From Augochlora pura (taxonomy: Eukaryota > Arthropoda > Insecta > Hymenoptera > Halictidae), in NCBI RefSeq assembly GCF_028453695.1, contig NC_135774.1, forward strand, positions 19,592,001-19,656,000: a DNA stretch of 64,000 nucleotides, in the 5' to 3' direction. Position 1 is the stretch's first letter, and each line of letters begins with the position of its first letter. Position numbers and translations under genes: made by a program. The notes beneath the pieces were generated by a model. The model searched no databases, was not told where the DNA came from, and saw only the letters and a list, made by a program, of their open reading frames with translations. This document shows positions 48,246 through 59,260 of this stretch, in pieces.

Positions 48246-50673
48246 TTAATAGTATTCTACCAACGTGTTTATCGTACAAAAAGTTTTATACTATTTTATA
48301 GATCCAAGAGTTCGATATAGTGTAACGTAATTTATGAGAACTATTCGTACACACGACATAATGCAAAATAATCTGAAGAGAGATTAAAATTGCCCGGAAT
48401 AAAGAAAAACATAATGTATGCACAATATTAGAGCTGGAAACCGTGACTAGAAATTCAATAAATACGAGTGCGAGATTAAATCTCGAAATGCACGCGACGT
48501 AAAGCGGTATTTAAATAGAGAACAAATATAAGCGCGTAGTAATTGTTCTACAAAACGTCGGTTCAAAGAGATCCGCAGCAAATCTTTGCCGTAGAATCCG
48601 TATCTCTCGCCGCGGGAGAAACAAATTGCTGGAAGAGCATCGTATTTTATTTCGCGCCGGTAAACACGAGCCAGCGAGTTTTACGTCCAACCGGACAAAC
48701 AGCCACGTGTAACAATATTAATCCTAATGAACGTTTACTCGTCGACATTTTTTTCTTCCCCGTTCTTTTTTTCCGTGTCAGGACTTATCGGTTGCGACAA
48801 ATTTTCATCTTCCGGACAGGCAACTGCGTACGCAGTGACTTTCATTTCGCATCTCTTAAAATAACATTGATCACAATATCGTTATCGCCGTAACGCGTTG
48901 ACCTCGAATTAAAAAAGAACTTAACAGAAAGAAATCAAATTTCTATTTGACAGGTCAATTTTTTAATCTTTATTGAGCTTGTTTGATTCAAGTTTCAAAA
49001 TTTTGAGAATCTTTAGACTGCTATATTTGTCTTTTTGCTACAAAAAAGCTTTTACTTTTAGACTTTATAAATTCAATACAAAAACTTATTTAAAATCGTG
49101 TTGCGTTTAATGAATGCATTTAACATTAAACATATAATTAATTAAAAATTCAATTAAATTCTGATTGAACGTTAAACCTATTTCAGTCAAATGACCGCCT
49201 TCTGGTTGTGCAATCATAGAAGATATAAGATCATTTCTAATGGAATAAATTACATTACTGAAGCAGCTACTATAATAAAAACTGTATAAATAAATTGATT
49301 CGTCTCATTTTTACAAGCCAACGTACGGTTGATTGTAATGCTTACTGGATTCAACGTGGAACATTTTGATGTTTCCCTTTCTCATTTCCTTCACGTACCT
49401 TGTCGCTTGTCGGTATATGTGCCGGTAAATTTCGAAAGTTGATCTTCGTGTTTGCCAGTTCCGAAGTTCACGCAACTTTTGCTGTTCCGGTTTTCCAGTT
49501 CCAGGATTTCTCGTCTTCTAATCACTAGGACTTGAAGAACGATCTGACCTCCCGAATTCTAAACTCACGGAACCGTCGCGACGGAACGCGTCGCATTCTC
49601 GTAAACTTCCACCGTGGTCCAGTGAAATATTGCACCGCTGCAAATCCCACGGCAACGAAAAATATCAACGCTCGATTTCATCGTCGTTCTACCGGGGAAA
49701 ATTTAACTAATACATTCGGGCTCAAACAGATCGGAACTGCGTTCGCAGTTTAGTCTTCCCAAATGGTCGAACTATTTTATGACCGTTCTACGTACAATAG
49801 TTCTACTGTAACGGTTCTATTGTAGTTCGACTATACGTGTACAGCGCCATCAAGGAAGCCGAATCTACCGAAGACAACTTTCTGGCCACAATTTCACTCG
49901 GCATTTGCAATGTGAAACTTTAACGTAATAAATTCACTTTTCAACGATCGAGGCTTGTGTCGGTTCACTTGTAATTCCATACGTTAATTAATAGAAAAAT
50001 CCGAGAACCATCGCTGAACGTTATTATAAAAATATGCTATCTTCTAAAGGGGAATGAAAAATGCTACCTATTATTATTTTGGGATCTAGAAATACAGTGA
50101 GTGATAAAAATTAGTGAAATCTTTTGATTAGATAATTCTTTCAACAGAAATTAAGTATTGTATTAAACCACATACCAAACTATAGTAAAATTAAAAATAG
50201 ATAGTTTAGTAATTGTCGAGTGGGTCGTTTTATCATCTAAATAAATTCAATTCGGTTAGGCCTGTTTTAAAAAAAGTAATTTTAAACAGTGTGTCAATAT
50301 TATTTCTTACTCGCTGATCTTACCATCATTGATCACAAAATATTGGGCACATGTTTCTGACATCACCAAGGAAACTAATTAAATAATCAAATAATTATTT
50401 CGTTTCAATTCAATATGTTGAAACAATTTTATGCTTTTTCGGATTTTCTTTTTTGCATAAAGATTCACATACCAGTTACAGCAAAACCATATGAACGAGG
50501 TATAATTGGACACGGTATACGGAAAAATAAGTTCTAAAACGGTCGGACGCGTATCAGTGAATTTTGGATGTTCTGTGGTAAAGTCCAGTCCGCCACCAGT
50601 GTGTATAACTACGTTAATTATTTTGAAAATGATTGCGAAAACCGACCGAGTCTATGGCATGCGTTCAGGGGGA

Positions 50674-50686
50674 GGGGGGGGGGGGG
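50674..50686. repeat. G13 homopolymer
   Basis: GGGGGA followed by thirteen G. It accounts for the Gly run in the overlapping frame. Confidence 0.85.
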
Positions 50687-51885
50687 CAAAAGCTACTCTG
50701 TTTGCTGTTTGCAAAAGCACGTTGTATGAACCACCCAGCCCCGACACGTTCAAATTAGATTCGTGTTTACACGACCTCGCGACGCTGAGCTCTGCGTCAC
50801 GACCAATCAGAAGGTACGTCTGATTAGAGGCTCGCAGAGCTCATTAATTAACATTGCTTCGCACCGAGTTGATCTCATGCTGCGCCTTTGCCGAAAATTT
50901 CCTGTCCACAGGCATGAGAACGGTAATTATCTGCAATTAACGTTCAGCTGAGTCGCGATACTCACTCGCGTCCGTTTATAACTCGCGAAACTTCCTCGGC
51001 TACATTTGCCGAACCAATTAATTAATAGCCGAAGATTTTCCAACGTATAATAATGATACGTCGCAGTCGATTTGCAAAATTTAATCAAAACGAGCGTTCC
51101 GCGTTCGGTTACACAATATTATATATTTGATCCGTGAAGCCACCGCTTCGTATCGTATAAGTCAATGTTTTGCTAGATTGATTTAACATTATTCGATCGT
51201 ATTTCATTCGATGCGTCGTTTGGCTTCTTTTCATTGTTTTAAATTGAAGCTTCGAAGTGGCTTACGTAATAGAGTTGTAACAATTTTTTCACGTCACCGG
51301 AATTTACAAAACTTTTAATTCATCCCTCATTATCCGGAAATTAACTTCCTTTTACGCAGACCATTTCTGCTTTTATCGGCTCATTTCATAGCGCGCGATA
51401 GGTATCCTTTTAGCGGAACTATGTCCACTTCGCAGATATTATACGGATTAAACAACTTAAAATCTTCATTTAGAACGAGGTACTTTTAAATGCAGCATTT
51501 CATTGAATCAATCGAATACCATTTTCAGCTCGATGGAAAATAATCGTAGAGTGTTCCGAATGTTTACAGTTTGTTATCGTTAAGCCCACATAAAGCGAAG
51601 ACATGCAGCTTTCTGTTTATCGATTTTCTGTCCGTCAACGCTTTACATCCGCGTGTTACATTAAACTCGTTTATTCAAAAGCTCTGCGTTTATCCCAAAA
51701 TTTAATCAGAGCCATTATCATCGAAATCGCGCGTTACAATGCGTGAAATCCACGATTTTAGATGACAGTGATAACTTTTGTATTTCTTGGCTGGTGAAAA
51801 AACTGTGCATTGTTCGAGTTTGGATTTCGTCCAGATGTCCAAAATAACAGATGTTTGAAAGCATTCGTTGAACAAAATAAGAAAC

Positions 51886-52181
51886 AAAATCGTGTTTATT
51901 ATTTGAGTCGAGGCTATTAATTGTGAAATATAGAAGACATTGGCCAAGAATCATATGACTAGGAGATCTCAATTTTTTATTATAAATAAGACTCAGAATT
52001 AAAAGAAAATGTTGTTAGTTACCAATAATTGTTAGTTATGACAGTATTTTTGATTCGGTCAATTTTCATTATTTTCGATAAGGGAGAGTTAGTTATTCAT
52101 AACAGTTACAGTTGAGGAAAATTCAATTTGTTCACTCGTAACAATTATAACTAGATTGCGTATTATTATGCAAAGTAAAAG
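51886..52181 (+). repeat. Duplicate at gap 1, left copy (296 bp)
   Basis: Starts AAAATCGTGTTTATTATTTG and ends TATGCAAAGTAAAAG at the last base before the gap. About the first 188 bp are identical to 52282-52469; the remaining 100 bp differ by several substitutions and a 7-8 bp indel. Either a tandem duplication or two alleles placed end to end by the scaffolder. Confidence 0.95.
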
Positions 52182-52281
52182 NNNNNNNNNNNNNNNNNNN
52201 NNNNNNNNNNNNNNNNNNNNNNNNNNNNNNNNNNNNNNNNNNNNNNNNNNNNNNNNNNNNNNNNNNNNNNNNNNNNNNNNN
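52182..52281. other. Assembly gap 1 (100 N)
   Basis: Exactly 100 N, a conventional unknown-size gap. Both contig ends carry the same ~290-bp sequence, so the true gap is probably zero or negative. Confidence 0.99.
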
Positions 52282-52569
52282 AAAATCGTGTTTATTATTT
52301 GAGTCGAGGCTATTAATTGTGAAATATAGAAGACATTGGCCAAGAATCATATGACTAGGAGATCTCAATTTTTTATTATAAATAAGACTCAGAATTAAAA
52401 GAAAATGTTGTTAGTTACCAATAATTGTTAGTTATGACAGTATTTTTGATTCGGTCAATTTTCATTATGTTTGATAAGGGAGAGTTCATAACAGTTACAG
52501 TTGAAGAAAATTCAATTTGTTTCTCGTAATAATTATAACTAGATTGCATATTATTATGCAAAGTAAAAG
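52282..52569 (+). repeat. Duplicate at gap 1, right copy (288 bp)
   Basis: First base after the gap begins AAAATCGTG, the same start as the left copy, and the copy ends with the same ATGCAAAGTAAAAG before unique sequence resumes. The overlap between contig ends is seen directly. Confidence 0.95.
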
Positions 52570-53066
52570 TCAATTGCAAGAAATAAAGACGAAATGAAAG
52601 ATTGTCTTCTTTCAACAACTATCATAAGTTGAAGAAAATGCAATAGATATTTACAAGCCTTTAGAAGTTTTAGTTGATTAATATTTGCACCATTAATTTT
52701 TGCAATAAACGTGCCAAAATTATTAAGCAAAGAATACAATTTGTAAGCTGGTTCCATTATTTGCAACGGATGCAGACAATTATGCACAAAGATCGGCCGT
52801 CTAATTGCAAGCAACCGGACTTGCGTTTCTCTGAACAATAGCTGTTACGGCTAACTCAGACATATTTCCGTCATTAGTAATAATTATGGTCAACGGAAAG
52901 AGTTGCTTAAAACGGTTATGGTCCCTGACTGTTGCTGCACTCGAGCGGTAACTCTGAGCCGCTACTAAACAGTGTTTCACAACGTTCTAAAATAATTTTG
53001 ACATTATCAAATTTATTCATATTTTAATATATATTGTAAGTTGTTGGAACTATTTCCGATTTAGAG
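52570..53066. other. Non-coding AT-rich stretch
   Basis: One 94-codon minus-strand frame (52554-52838) with no recognisable similarity that starts in unique DNA and runs into the right duplicate. Nothing else is seen. Confidence 0.5.
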
Positions 53067-53326
53067 CTAACATTTTACTGATCGGTCATTTTGCCCTAAA
53101 CACTTATGTCATTACAGGGTAATTAAAACAATTTATTTTATTTATTTTATTTACTGCGAGAGGTATTTAATGTTTAAAAAATAATATAATAACATAGAAA
53201 CTTACAGTAGTACAATCTAGCACTTTTAATAATTTCAATAATTGATAACAAATTATTAGTTGCCACGGCAGGCTACCGGTCGAGGTAAAAAGCCGATTTA
53301 TACGCTACCGGTCGGTAAAGTGTTAA
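53067..53326 (+). mobile_element. piggyBac-like MITE, family D, copy 2 (260 bp)
   Basis: Left end CTAACATTTTACTGATCGGT is an eroded TTAACACTTTATCGACCGGT; right end reads ACCGGTCGGTAAAGTGTTAA. Next to the right end, GCCGATTTATACGCTACCGG matches GCCGATTTATAGGCTACCGG of the copy at 63626. Left TTAA is mutated to CTAA. No coding capacity. Confidence 0.8.
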
Positions 53327-53590
53327 GATGCAACATATCCTGTTTCTCCAAGTCCCAATTAAGCAAATATTTTCGCAACGGGTTAATCCGCGGAACGTAG
53401 GCGAACCGTAAAAGCTGTACGACCGTCGGCCGTTTGAAAATGACCAGGAGCCGCGGGCATCTTTTCGTTGCAGCGCGCGGCATCTCTTTCCAAGAAAGAC
53501 CAAGGGAGTAAACATTTTCGTAATGAATTCACGAAAAGAAGGGGAGTACTAATTACGCGATGCAGACGCTGCCGGACGGCCGCGATGCCG

Positions 53591-53622
53591 TCTCCTCCTC
53601 CTCCTCCTACTCCTCCTCCTCC
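53591..53622. repeat. (TCC)n trinucleotide repeat
   Basis: About ten TCC units with one TAC interruption. Confidence 0.9.
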
Positions 53623-53767
53623 CTTCCACCGCAGATTATTAATATTTACGACAATTCGCGGTGTTCCGGGCCGCGCCTAACTGCGCAATATAGCAGAAAC
53701 TCGACGACTCTTATTTTTCCGTATATTTACTGGCTGCTACGGCGGCGTTGCCTCGTTTTCGACCCCG

Positions 53768-53787
53768 TCGCCGCCGCCGCCGCCGCA
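53768..53787. repeat. (CCG)n trinucleotide repeat
   Basis: Six uninterrupted GCC/CCG units. Confidence 0.9.
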
Positions 53788-54128
53788 CACTTGTTAAAAT
53801 AGAAAAAGGAAAGGAACGCTGAACGGGAACAGAAACGGGCCCGGGCGGGGAACGGAACGGCGGAAAAAAAAACAGCATGATAAATAAGAATGAAGCGCGG
53901 TTATTAAAATAACAAATGCGTTTGCGTGCGGAAAAAAGGCGTGCCGGCGGGTTTTATGCGTTCGCGCCGGGGCAAGCGCGTGCACAATGGCGCTCGCCCA
54001 GCGTCGTCCATGTGTCGACGAAAAATTACGTTTCGGTCGACGAGTCCCGGATTTCTCCGTTGGCCGTTTATTGTTCCCGGGTAATTGACGACGGGCGATT
54101 CCTTCGCGGGAAATACGGTTAAAAAACG

Positions 54129-54144
54129 GCGCGCGCGCGCGCGC
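54129..54144. repeat. (GC)8 dinucleotide repeat
   Basis: Sixteen bases of alternating G and C, a sequence able to adopt Z-DNA. Confidence 0.9.
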
Positions 54145-54300
54145 ACTCGCGACTCGCCGCCGGAAATCTTTCTCCTCGAGGAGATTACTTTTGAATATGC
54201 GACGGGAACACGCTCGATTGATCTTTTATTTGTTTCTTCTTTATTCCTTCGTTTCTCCGCCTGCTCAAACGGTTCGATTAAGGGAGATTTAATCGGCTGA

Positions 54301-55850
54301 TGTATGCGAATGTGAAGAAAATTTGTTCAGGGTGGCCTTTGGCAAACTAAAGACTTGCAATCGTTTTCCTTCTCTTTTTTCTAAGTTCTGTTGCATCGGA
54401 AATTAAAATGGTTACGTGTAATTGTTGTAACATCTACGTACGAAGTTGAGGTTTCCAACTATTTGGAATTCAGAGATAAAATGGCTTCGAATACAAAGGG
54501 TTGATTAATTAATAGCCCAAATTGTATATAATGTGAAATAACGCTTTAGCATAACCTAACATGTGCATTAATAGTTGCAATTAAATTTTAACAATAATTT
54601 TAACAATAATTGTGACCATATCATTTTAGCAATATAACTTTAACAGTTTACAATAAGAAACATTTCAATTTACTAATAATTCGAACAGTTAAATAAATCT
54701 TAACAATACAAGCTACATTCTTTCAGAGAAATTCAGTAATTGCTACTCGAACCTTCTTACTTGGCGGTAAATTCATTCGTTACTGATAATAGTAGACATT
54801 GAACTATTTTTAACGTGGTCTTCCTGTAATCGTGAACGAAACAATCGCGGGGAGGGAGTACGGTAGTTATTTCCGTTGCGAGTCTCTTAATCGGAAGCTT
54901 CCCATTATATGGAAAAATGTAAGTTTACGATTTGCTGGCTCGTGGAAGAACGAATCGACGAGGATCACGAATCTCTTGATTAATTGCGCTGGTTCCGGTA
55001 AATATTGAGAGGAATCGATGGAACTGATGAATCTCGGAGGTCGATGCTAATTTAAAAGTACTACAGAGTAAAAGGAACGTCAGAACAAGATGAGTATTAC
55101 CGACAATTTTATGATTTCCTAATTTTCTGGGAACGAAGAAATAAGTATAATAAACACAAAAGTCTACGATTTTGTTGAGGTACACAAGTAAAATAGTTCT
55201 GCATTTCTGAGGTTCAATGTTCATAGAGAAGGGAATTAGAAGAACATTCCTGGAAAAATAACTGTTCACAGTCGTGTAACATCTGACGTTATTTTTGGCA
55301 AGCAAGATGACAATAACAGATTGCAGTTAATTGATTGTTAATACAAATTTGTTTTTTTAAATATTAATTCAATGCACTGAAAGGGCATATTTTATAACAT
55401 TCTTCCACCGGAAGAATGAGCATTATGAACATGCGGTATGCTTAGAACAAATCAAATGAGTTTGCTTAAGTGATATATTGTGTCTACCAATTAACAATTG
55501 TTTCGATTTATTGAAACGTCAAATAACCTGAATGAAAAGTCGAGCATAAACGACTTGGTATGGAACATGTTAAAGAAATAAAGTTTATAATCTAGTAATG
55601 CGTTTCCAGTCTCGCTTTACCTAATTTAAAATCGGTCTATTTTTGTCACTCTCCTTTCCCCGAACATTTACCAAAAATCTGTGGAAAAACCTCGACGCGA
55701 ACACGAGGATGGATCGGCAACGATCTAGCCATGGGAAGCAAGGTACTGTAAAGTCGCGAGAAGACGAATACACGAAATAACACCGGGGATACAGAAGCGA
55801 AGCGATACGATTACAGCCGAGCGTAATGAGCGAAGAAAGGAAAACGCGCA
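54301..55850. other. Non-coding stretch, no supported gene
   Basis: AT-rich. AATTTTAACAATAATTTTAA is a tandem duplication near 54585. The 126-codon minus-strand frame at 54925-55305 has no recognisable family. A perfect 9-bp inverted repeat is at 55399-55419. Confidence 0.5.
55399..55419. repeat. Perfect 9-bp inverted repeat
   Basis: CATTCTTCC, three bases, then GGAAGAATG. Possible binding site or hairpin; the spacing does not match a standard heat-shock element or STAT site. Confidence 0.8.
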
Positions 55851-55905
55851 AAAAGAGGGAAAATAGATAGTTAAAGTTGAGGGGAGCGCGGGGCGAAGAA
55901 GGGGC

Positions 55906-55910
<5 letters not shown>

Positions 55911-55940
<30 letters not shown>
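55911..55940. repeat. (AG)15 microsatellite
   Basis: Uninterrupted GA/AG run of 30 bp inside the purine-rich belt. Confidence 0.95.
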
Positions 55941-55942
<2 letters not shown>

Positions 55943-56219
55943 GGTGGGACGGAGCACGACCGAAATAAAAGGGTGCAAGGGAAATGGAATAAGGAATGCC
56001 GGGGACCGGGAACAGAGGCGGAAGACTCTACGTAGGAGGCAGAAGGTTGGTCGTGCGCCGCTCAGCAGGAAACTTTTAATTCCGTAACTCCCGGATTAAA
56101 TTATCACGTCGAGACGATTGTCTCAGGAAAGATTAAGAAAGGAGTCCTCTTAGCTGCCGGTGGGCGCCACACAGGCGTTGCTTCTTCGAGGAAGCACGCG
56201 CAATCGTCCTAACCGACGC

Positions 56220-56264
56220 GGAGCAGACCGGAGCAGAGTGGAGCAGACCGAAACGGAGCAGATT
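56220..56264. repeat. 10-bp GGAGCAGACC tandem repeat, about four copies
   Basis: GGAGCAGACC, GGAGCAGAGT, GGAGCAGACC, a GAAAC spacer, then GGAGCAGATT. A CGAACAC duplication follows at about 56279-56293. Confidence 0.85.
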
Positions 56265-56380
56265 GGCGAAACGAAGACCGAACACCGAACACCGGGGACC
56301 AGAGAGCTGGGTCGGCGAACGAGGGGACAGAGAGGCAACGGCGGCGCGAGTTGGCCAGAACGAGACGGTGGAGGAGAGTG

Positions 56381-56403
56381 GGGAGGGGGAGGGGGGGGGG
56401 GGG
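56381..56403. repeat. G-run cluster with G13
   Basis: GGGAGGGGGA followed by thirteen G. Fits the four-G-run pattern of a possible G-quadruplex. Confidence 0.8.
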
Positions 56404-56579
56404 TGGAACAACGACCAAATCCCTTTTTCGTCTGCAGCACCGGTTGTTGCGCTCGGTTTAACTTGACTACGACTCACAGTCGGAGAAAGAAATAAGGAAA
56501 CACCGATGAAGGAAAGGAAAGCGCGGGGAAAACACGGAAAATCCACTCGGTGGGAGAGACAGAAAGACGTAGAGGGAAA

Positions 56580-56600
56580 TAGAGAGAGAGAGAGAGAGAG
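56580..56600. repeat. (AG)10 microsatellite
   Basis: Short GA run followed by TGAGTGAGAGAG. Confidence 0.9.
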
Positions 56601-56687
56601 TGAGTGAGAGAGGGGTGGGGGGAAGAGGGATGTAGGTTGAACGGAGAGCGGGTCGCGAAGGGCGCGACCAGAACGCGGTACAGGCTG

Positions 56688-56787
56688 NNNNNNNNNNNNN
56701 NNNNNNNNNNNNNNNNNNNNNNNNNNNNNNNNNNNNNNNNNNNNNNNNNNNNNNNNNNNNNNNNNNNNNNNNNNNNNNNNNNNNNNN
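56688..56787. other. Assembly gap 2 (100 N)
   Basis: Exactly 100 N. Preceded by purine-rich DNA and followed at once by a 35-base G homopolymer, so the break is probably caused by the homopolymer. Confidence 0.99.
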
Positions 56788-56788
56788 A

Positions 56789-56823
<35 letters not shown>
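56789..56823. repeat. G35 homopolymer at the gap edge
   Basis: Thirty-five consecutive G begin two bases after the gap. The next longest G or C runs in the window are 12-13, so the length is an outlier. Either a real expanded G-tract or a sequencing/gap-filling artefact. Confidence 0.95.
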
Positions 56824-56824
<1 letters not shown>

Positions 56825-56825
<1 letters not shown>

Positions 56826-56945
56826 AGAGAATCAGTTCTCGTTCCATTTTCCCAGCCTGCACTTCACTAGTCGGATGAACAGAGAGACCACTCCGTGAAT
56901 CTTTCTTCGTGGAATTTGAATTTTTATTAACTAGAAGCTTCGCTC
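56825..56945 (+). repeat. Diverged duplicate X (partner at 58354)
   Basis: AGAGAATCAGTTCTCGTTCC matches AGAGAATCAGTTCTCATTCC at 58359 with one change, and similarity continues patchily for about 100 bp: CACTTC.C, TAGTCG, GTGAATCT, then TTT.ATTAACT. The two segments are in the same orientation, about 1.5 kb apart. Origin and function unknown. Confidence 0.7.
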
Positions 56946-58353
56946 ATAGAAGTTCGGACAGAGTCTATTGTCTCTCGTATGGAGATGGATGATAGAGTCT
57001 TTACAGAGGATCAACCCGGGAACTGATTTCATTCGGTACAGCGAAAAATGAAGATATTCTTGGAAAATTGAATTCACAGGCGAAACTTACTGTTTGATCA
57101 CATTTTGTAATACTTTATTTATCGGAAGCCTGCAACTGGACTTGACAATCACTGAGAACTTTGTGAAAAAAGCTCGATAATTTGATTTTAGATAATAAAA
57201 TCGAAAGTAGTCTTATTACACTACATTAATTCAAATAATTTGTTGAATTGCGTTACTACTTTTGAACAATTTTGTAACCCTTTTGGGGTAACCTGCGCTG
57301 TTTTAAAGATTGTTTAATAACTGTTCCCTAGTTGTCCATTTTTGTTTGGAAGCTGAAGGACAATTATGGAAAGTCTATTGTAATTCATTTCTCTTTAAAA
57401 ATTGTAAGCAATGAGGTGCGAGATACCGTATTTGATCGTAAAAATTAATTTATTATTGCCCGTTTCTAAGAAACATGTGTACTTTGAGCGTTGAAGCTTG
57501 TAACTAAAACGGTTGATGTGTCGTAAACACGTCAGTATATGCAGGTTCGTTGGACGCACTGCTTCCTTGATCGCGATACTTCCATGCGCTACTTGCAGAC
57601 TTTCTCCACTCCTACACAAATATGATTGATGACTTTCAAACAGATAATTATTTGTTTTATTTCAGATTACTCATTTACTCGTCTCGTTACGATAGCATTA
57701 GATGGCTCTATTATATTTCTCATCACGAAATCACTATGCGACAGAAGGATCTATTGAGAAATAATATCGTCAACATGTAATATCAAAGCAATCAGAATTG
57801 TCAACATTATTTAAGTGAGACTTAATTAGATGAATACACCTGTATATAATATCATTAATTTTTGAATATCAAGAAACATAGAAACGAGCATACAAATAAT
57901 TATATCTCCTCTCCCGGAATCGTCCATTTTTGCTTCCAAGCTGAGAGATAAGTTGGGAGAATTAATTATACTTTGTAATCTGTTTTCAAGTTTAAAATAC
58001 ATATATTCGAAGGACTCGAATAATCGATGTCCAAATGATAAGAATGTCAAAATTTTAGTAGAACGCTCAGATATTCAGATGTAATAGAACTTGGCAATAT
58101 CCACTTGCAATTTCCTTCGTGGCCGACAATAAACCGTTCGCTCCGCTCCATTGCGCAGCTTATCAGAAATACTAGGTTCGCATTCTTGTCGACTTATGAA
58201 CAGCATATTCTATTTTCCACAGGATGAAGTAAAAAGACGGGCGGAGGAAGTACCTATGGAATTGGTTCGGCGTGGCAGGAGACAAAGAGGTGGGTGAACG
58301 CGGGAAGAAGTCTCGGACGGAGGAGAGGCACCGTAGAGAACGCGTCGCGGGAG
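56946..58353. other. AT-rich non-coding stretch between the duplicates
   Basis: Open frames under 75 codons. A second weak same-orientation similarity links 57338 (GTCCATTTTTGTTTGGAAGC) and 57923 (GTCCATTTTTGCTTCCAAGC). Nothing else is seen. Confidence 0.5.
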
Positions 58354-58475
58354 AAACGAAGAGAATCAGTTCTCATTCCATCTACCGAGCCGACACTTCC
58401 CCGGTAGTCGAAGGGACAAGGGGAATATGGTGAATCTCTCCGCCTGCGTAGGGTTTGAGTTTTGATTAACTCGAA
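58354..58475 (+). repeat. Diverged duplicate Y (partner at 56825)
   Basis: Partner of the segment next to gap 2. The best-conserved part is the first ~22 bases; after that identity drops but order and spacing of short matches are kept. A frame of 135 codons overlaps nearby on the minus strand (58466-58873) without recognisable similarity. Confidence 0.7.
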
Positions 58476-59159
58476 GGTCGACTTGAATTCGAGATCGAGT
58501 TCCGTTGAAAACTCGTCGCTCCTGCACCGACGCTCGCGCGGAAGAGGTGCAAGCGAGAACAAGGGTGACTGGCGGATGGAATCCTGGTTGGAAAGAGACA
58601 GAACTTATCACGTTTCGTGGTCTGTTTGATTTGGATACAGTGACGTGACAGGTAGTTACGCGTTTGCCGAGATTCCTCGCTCGTACCTGAGTACACTTCA
58701 GCTCTCAATATTATTATCAGGAACAACGCGGTGAATCGAGAACAGACGACCCGGAACTGTATCGCGATCAAACGAGATGAAAATTGGTTCTCCCTGGCCA
58801 TACGTAACCGGCGTGATCGCGATTCCTGAATAAGAATTATCTTATCGGGGTACAGCTGATTTTCAGAAAACAATTTCTTCTGATTTACGGCAGCTGAACT
58901 TTTATTCGCCCGATACGTAGAACCGGTACAAGTATAAATAAATTATCTTTCATTGCGAAGATTTCCGATAACGCGTATACAGCGCGAAAATATTGCTAAA
59001 CTTATGGCGTTGAGTTTACGAGTTGGATAAAAAGTAATCTGGTTAATCATCGACGATTATAACTCGTTAGTTATTCTAATTTATTTGTTTATAAATGCTT
59101 ATGTCTCATAGAAATATCTTTCCTTCTTTAATCGATTTAATAATCTGCACCCATTAGGA

Positions 59160-59260
59160 ATGCATTCTTCAATTCTTCTAAAGTCTTCACAGTATGGTAT
59201 TTAACATTGTTATTTCAGATAAAAGTCATGAAATCCGCAGTTCAATAATTATAATGTTGG
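59160..59260 (-). repeat. Fragment of dispersed GCGGATTTTATGC repeat
   Basis: Reverse complement contains GAACTGCGGATTTCATGAC, one change from the core. Flanks AT-rich; limits approximate. Confidence 0.4.

Larger units (their letters stand above)
47436..51885. other. Non-coding stretch, no supported gene
   Basis: AT-rich with moderate islands at about 48540-48780, 49520-49760 and 50500-50960. Open frames up to 116 codons show no domain. A G13 run lies at 50674-50686. A short imperfect inverted repeat with ACAATAG/CTATTGT arms is at 49792-49826. Confidence 0.5.
53327..54300. other. GC-rich low-complexity non-coding block
   Basis: Raised GC with a TCC run (53591-53622), a CCG run (53768-53787) and a GC dinucleotide run (54129-54144). 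Overlapping frames of 60-80 codons on both strands are Ser/Pro/Arg-rich by composition. CpG-rich islands like this in insects can be regulatory, but I see no core promoter motif. Confidence 0.5.
55851..56687. other. Purine-rich belt on the plus strand
   Basis: About 840 bp in which the plus strand is dominated by G and A, with GA microsatellites at 55911 and 56580, a 10-bp GGAGCAGACC tandem repeat at 56220 and G-runs at 56381-56403. It ends at gap 2. The 111- to 137-codon frames on both strands come from this composition and show no domain. The strand bias is seen; functional meaning is unknown. Confidence 0.6.

Noticed and set aside
56133..56870. Several 88- to 137-codon frames on both strands
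   Set aside because: All follow from GA/G-run composition and some run through the gap. Simple repeats, not genes.
57338..57950. GTCCATTTTTG...AAGCTGA shared by 57338 and 57923
   Set aside because: Too short and its order does not fit the nearby X/Y duplication; may be chance.
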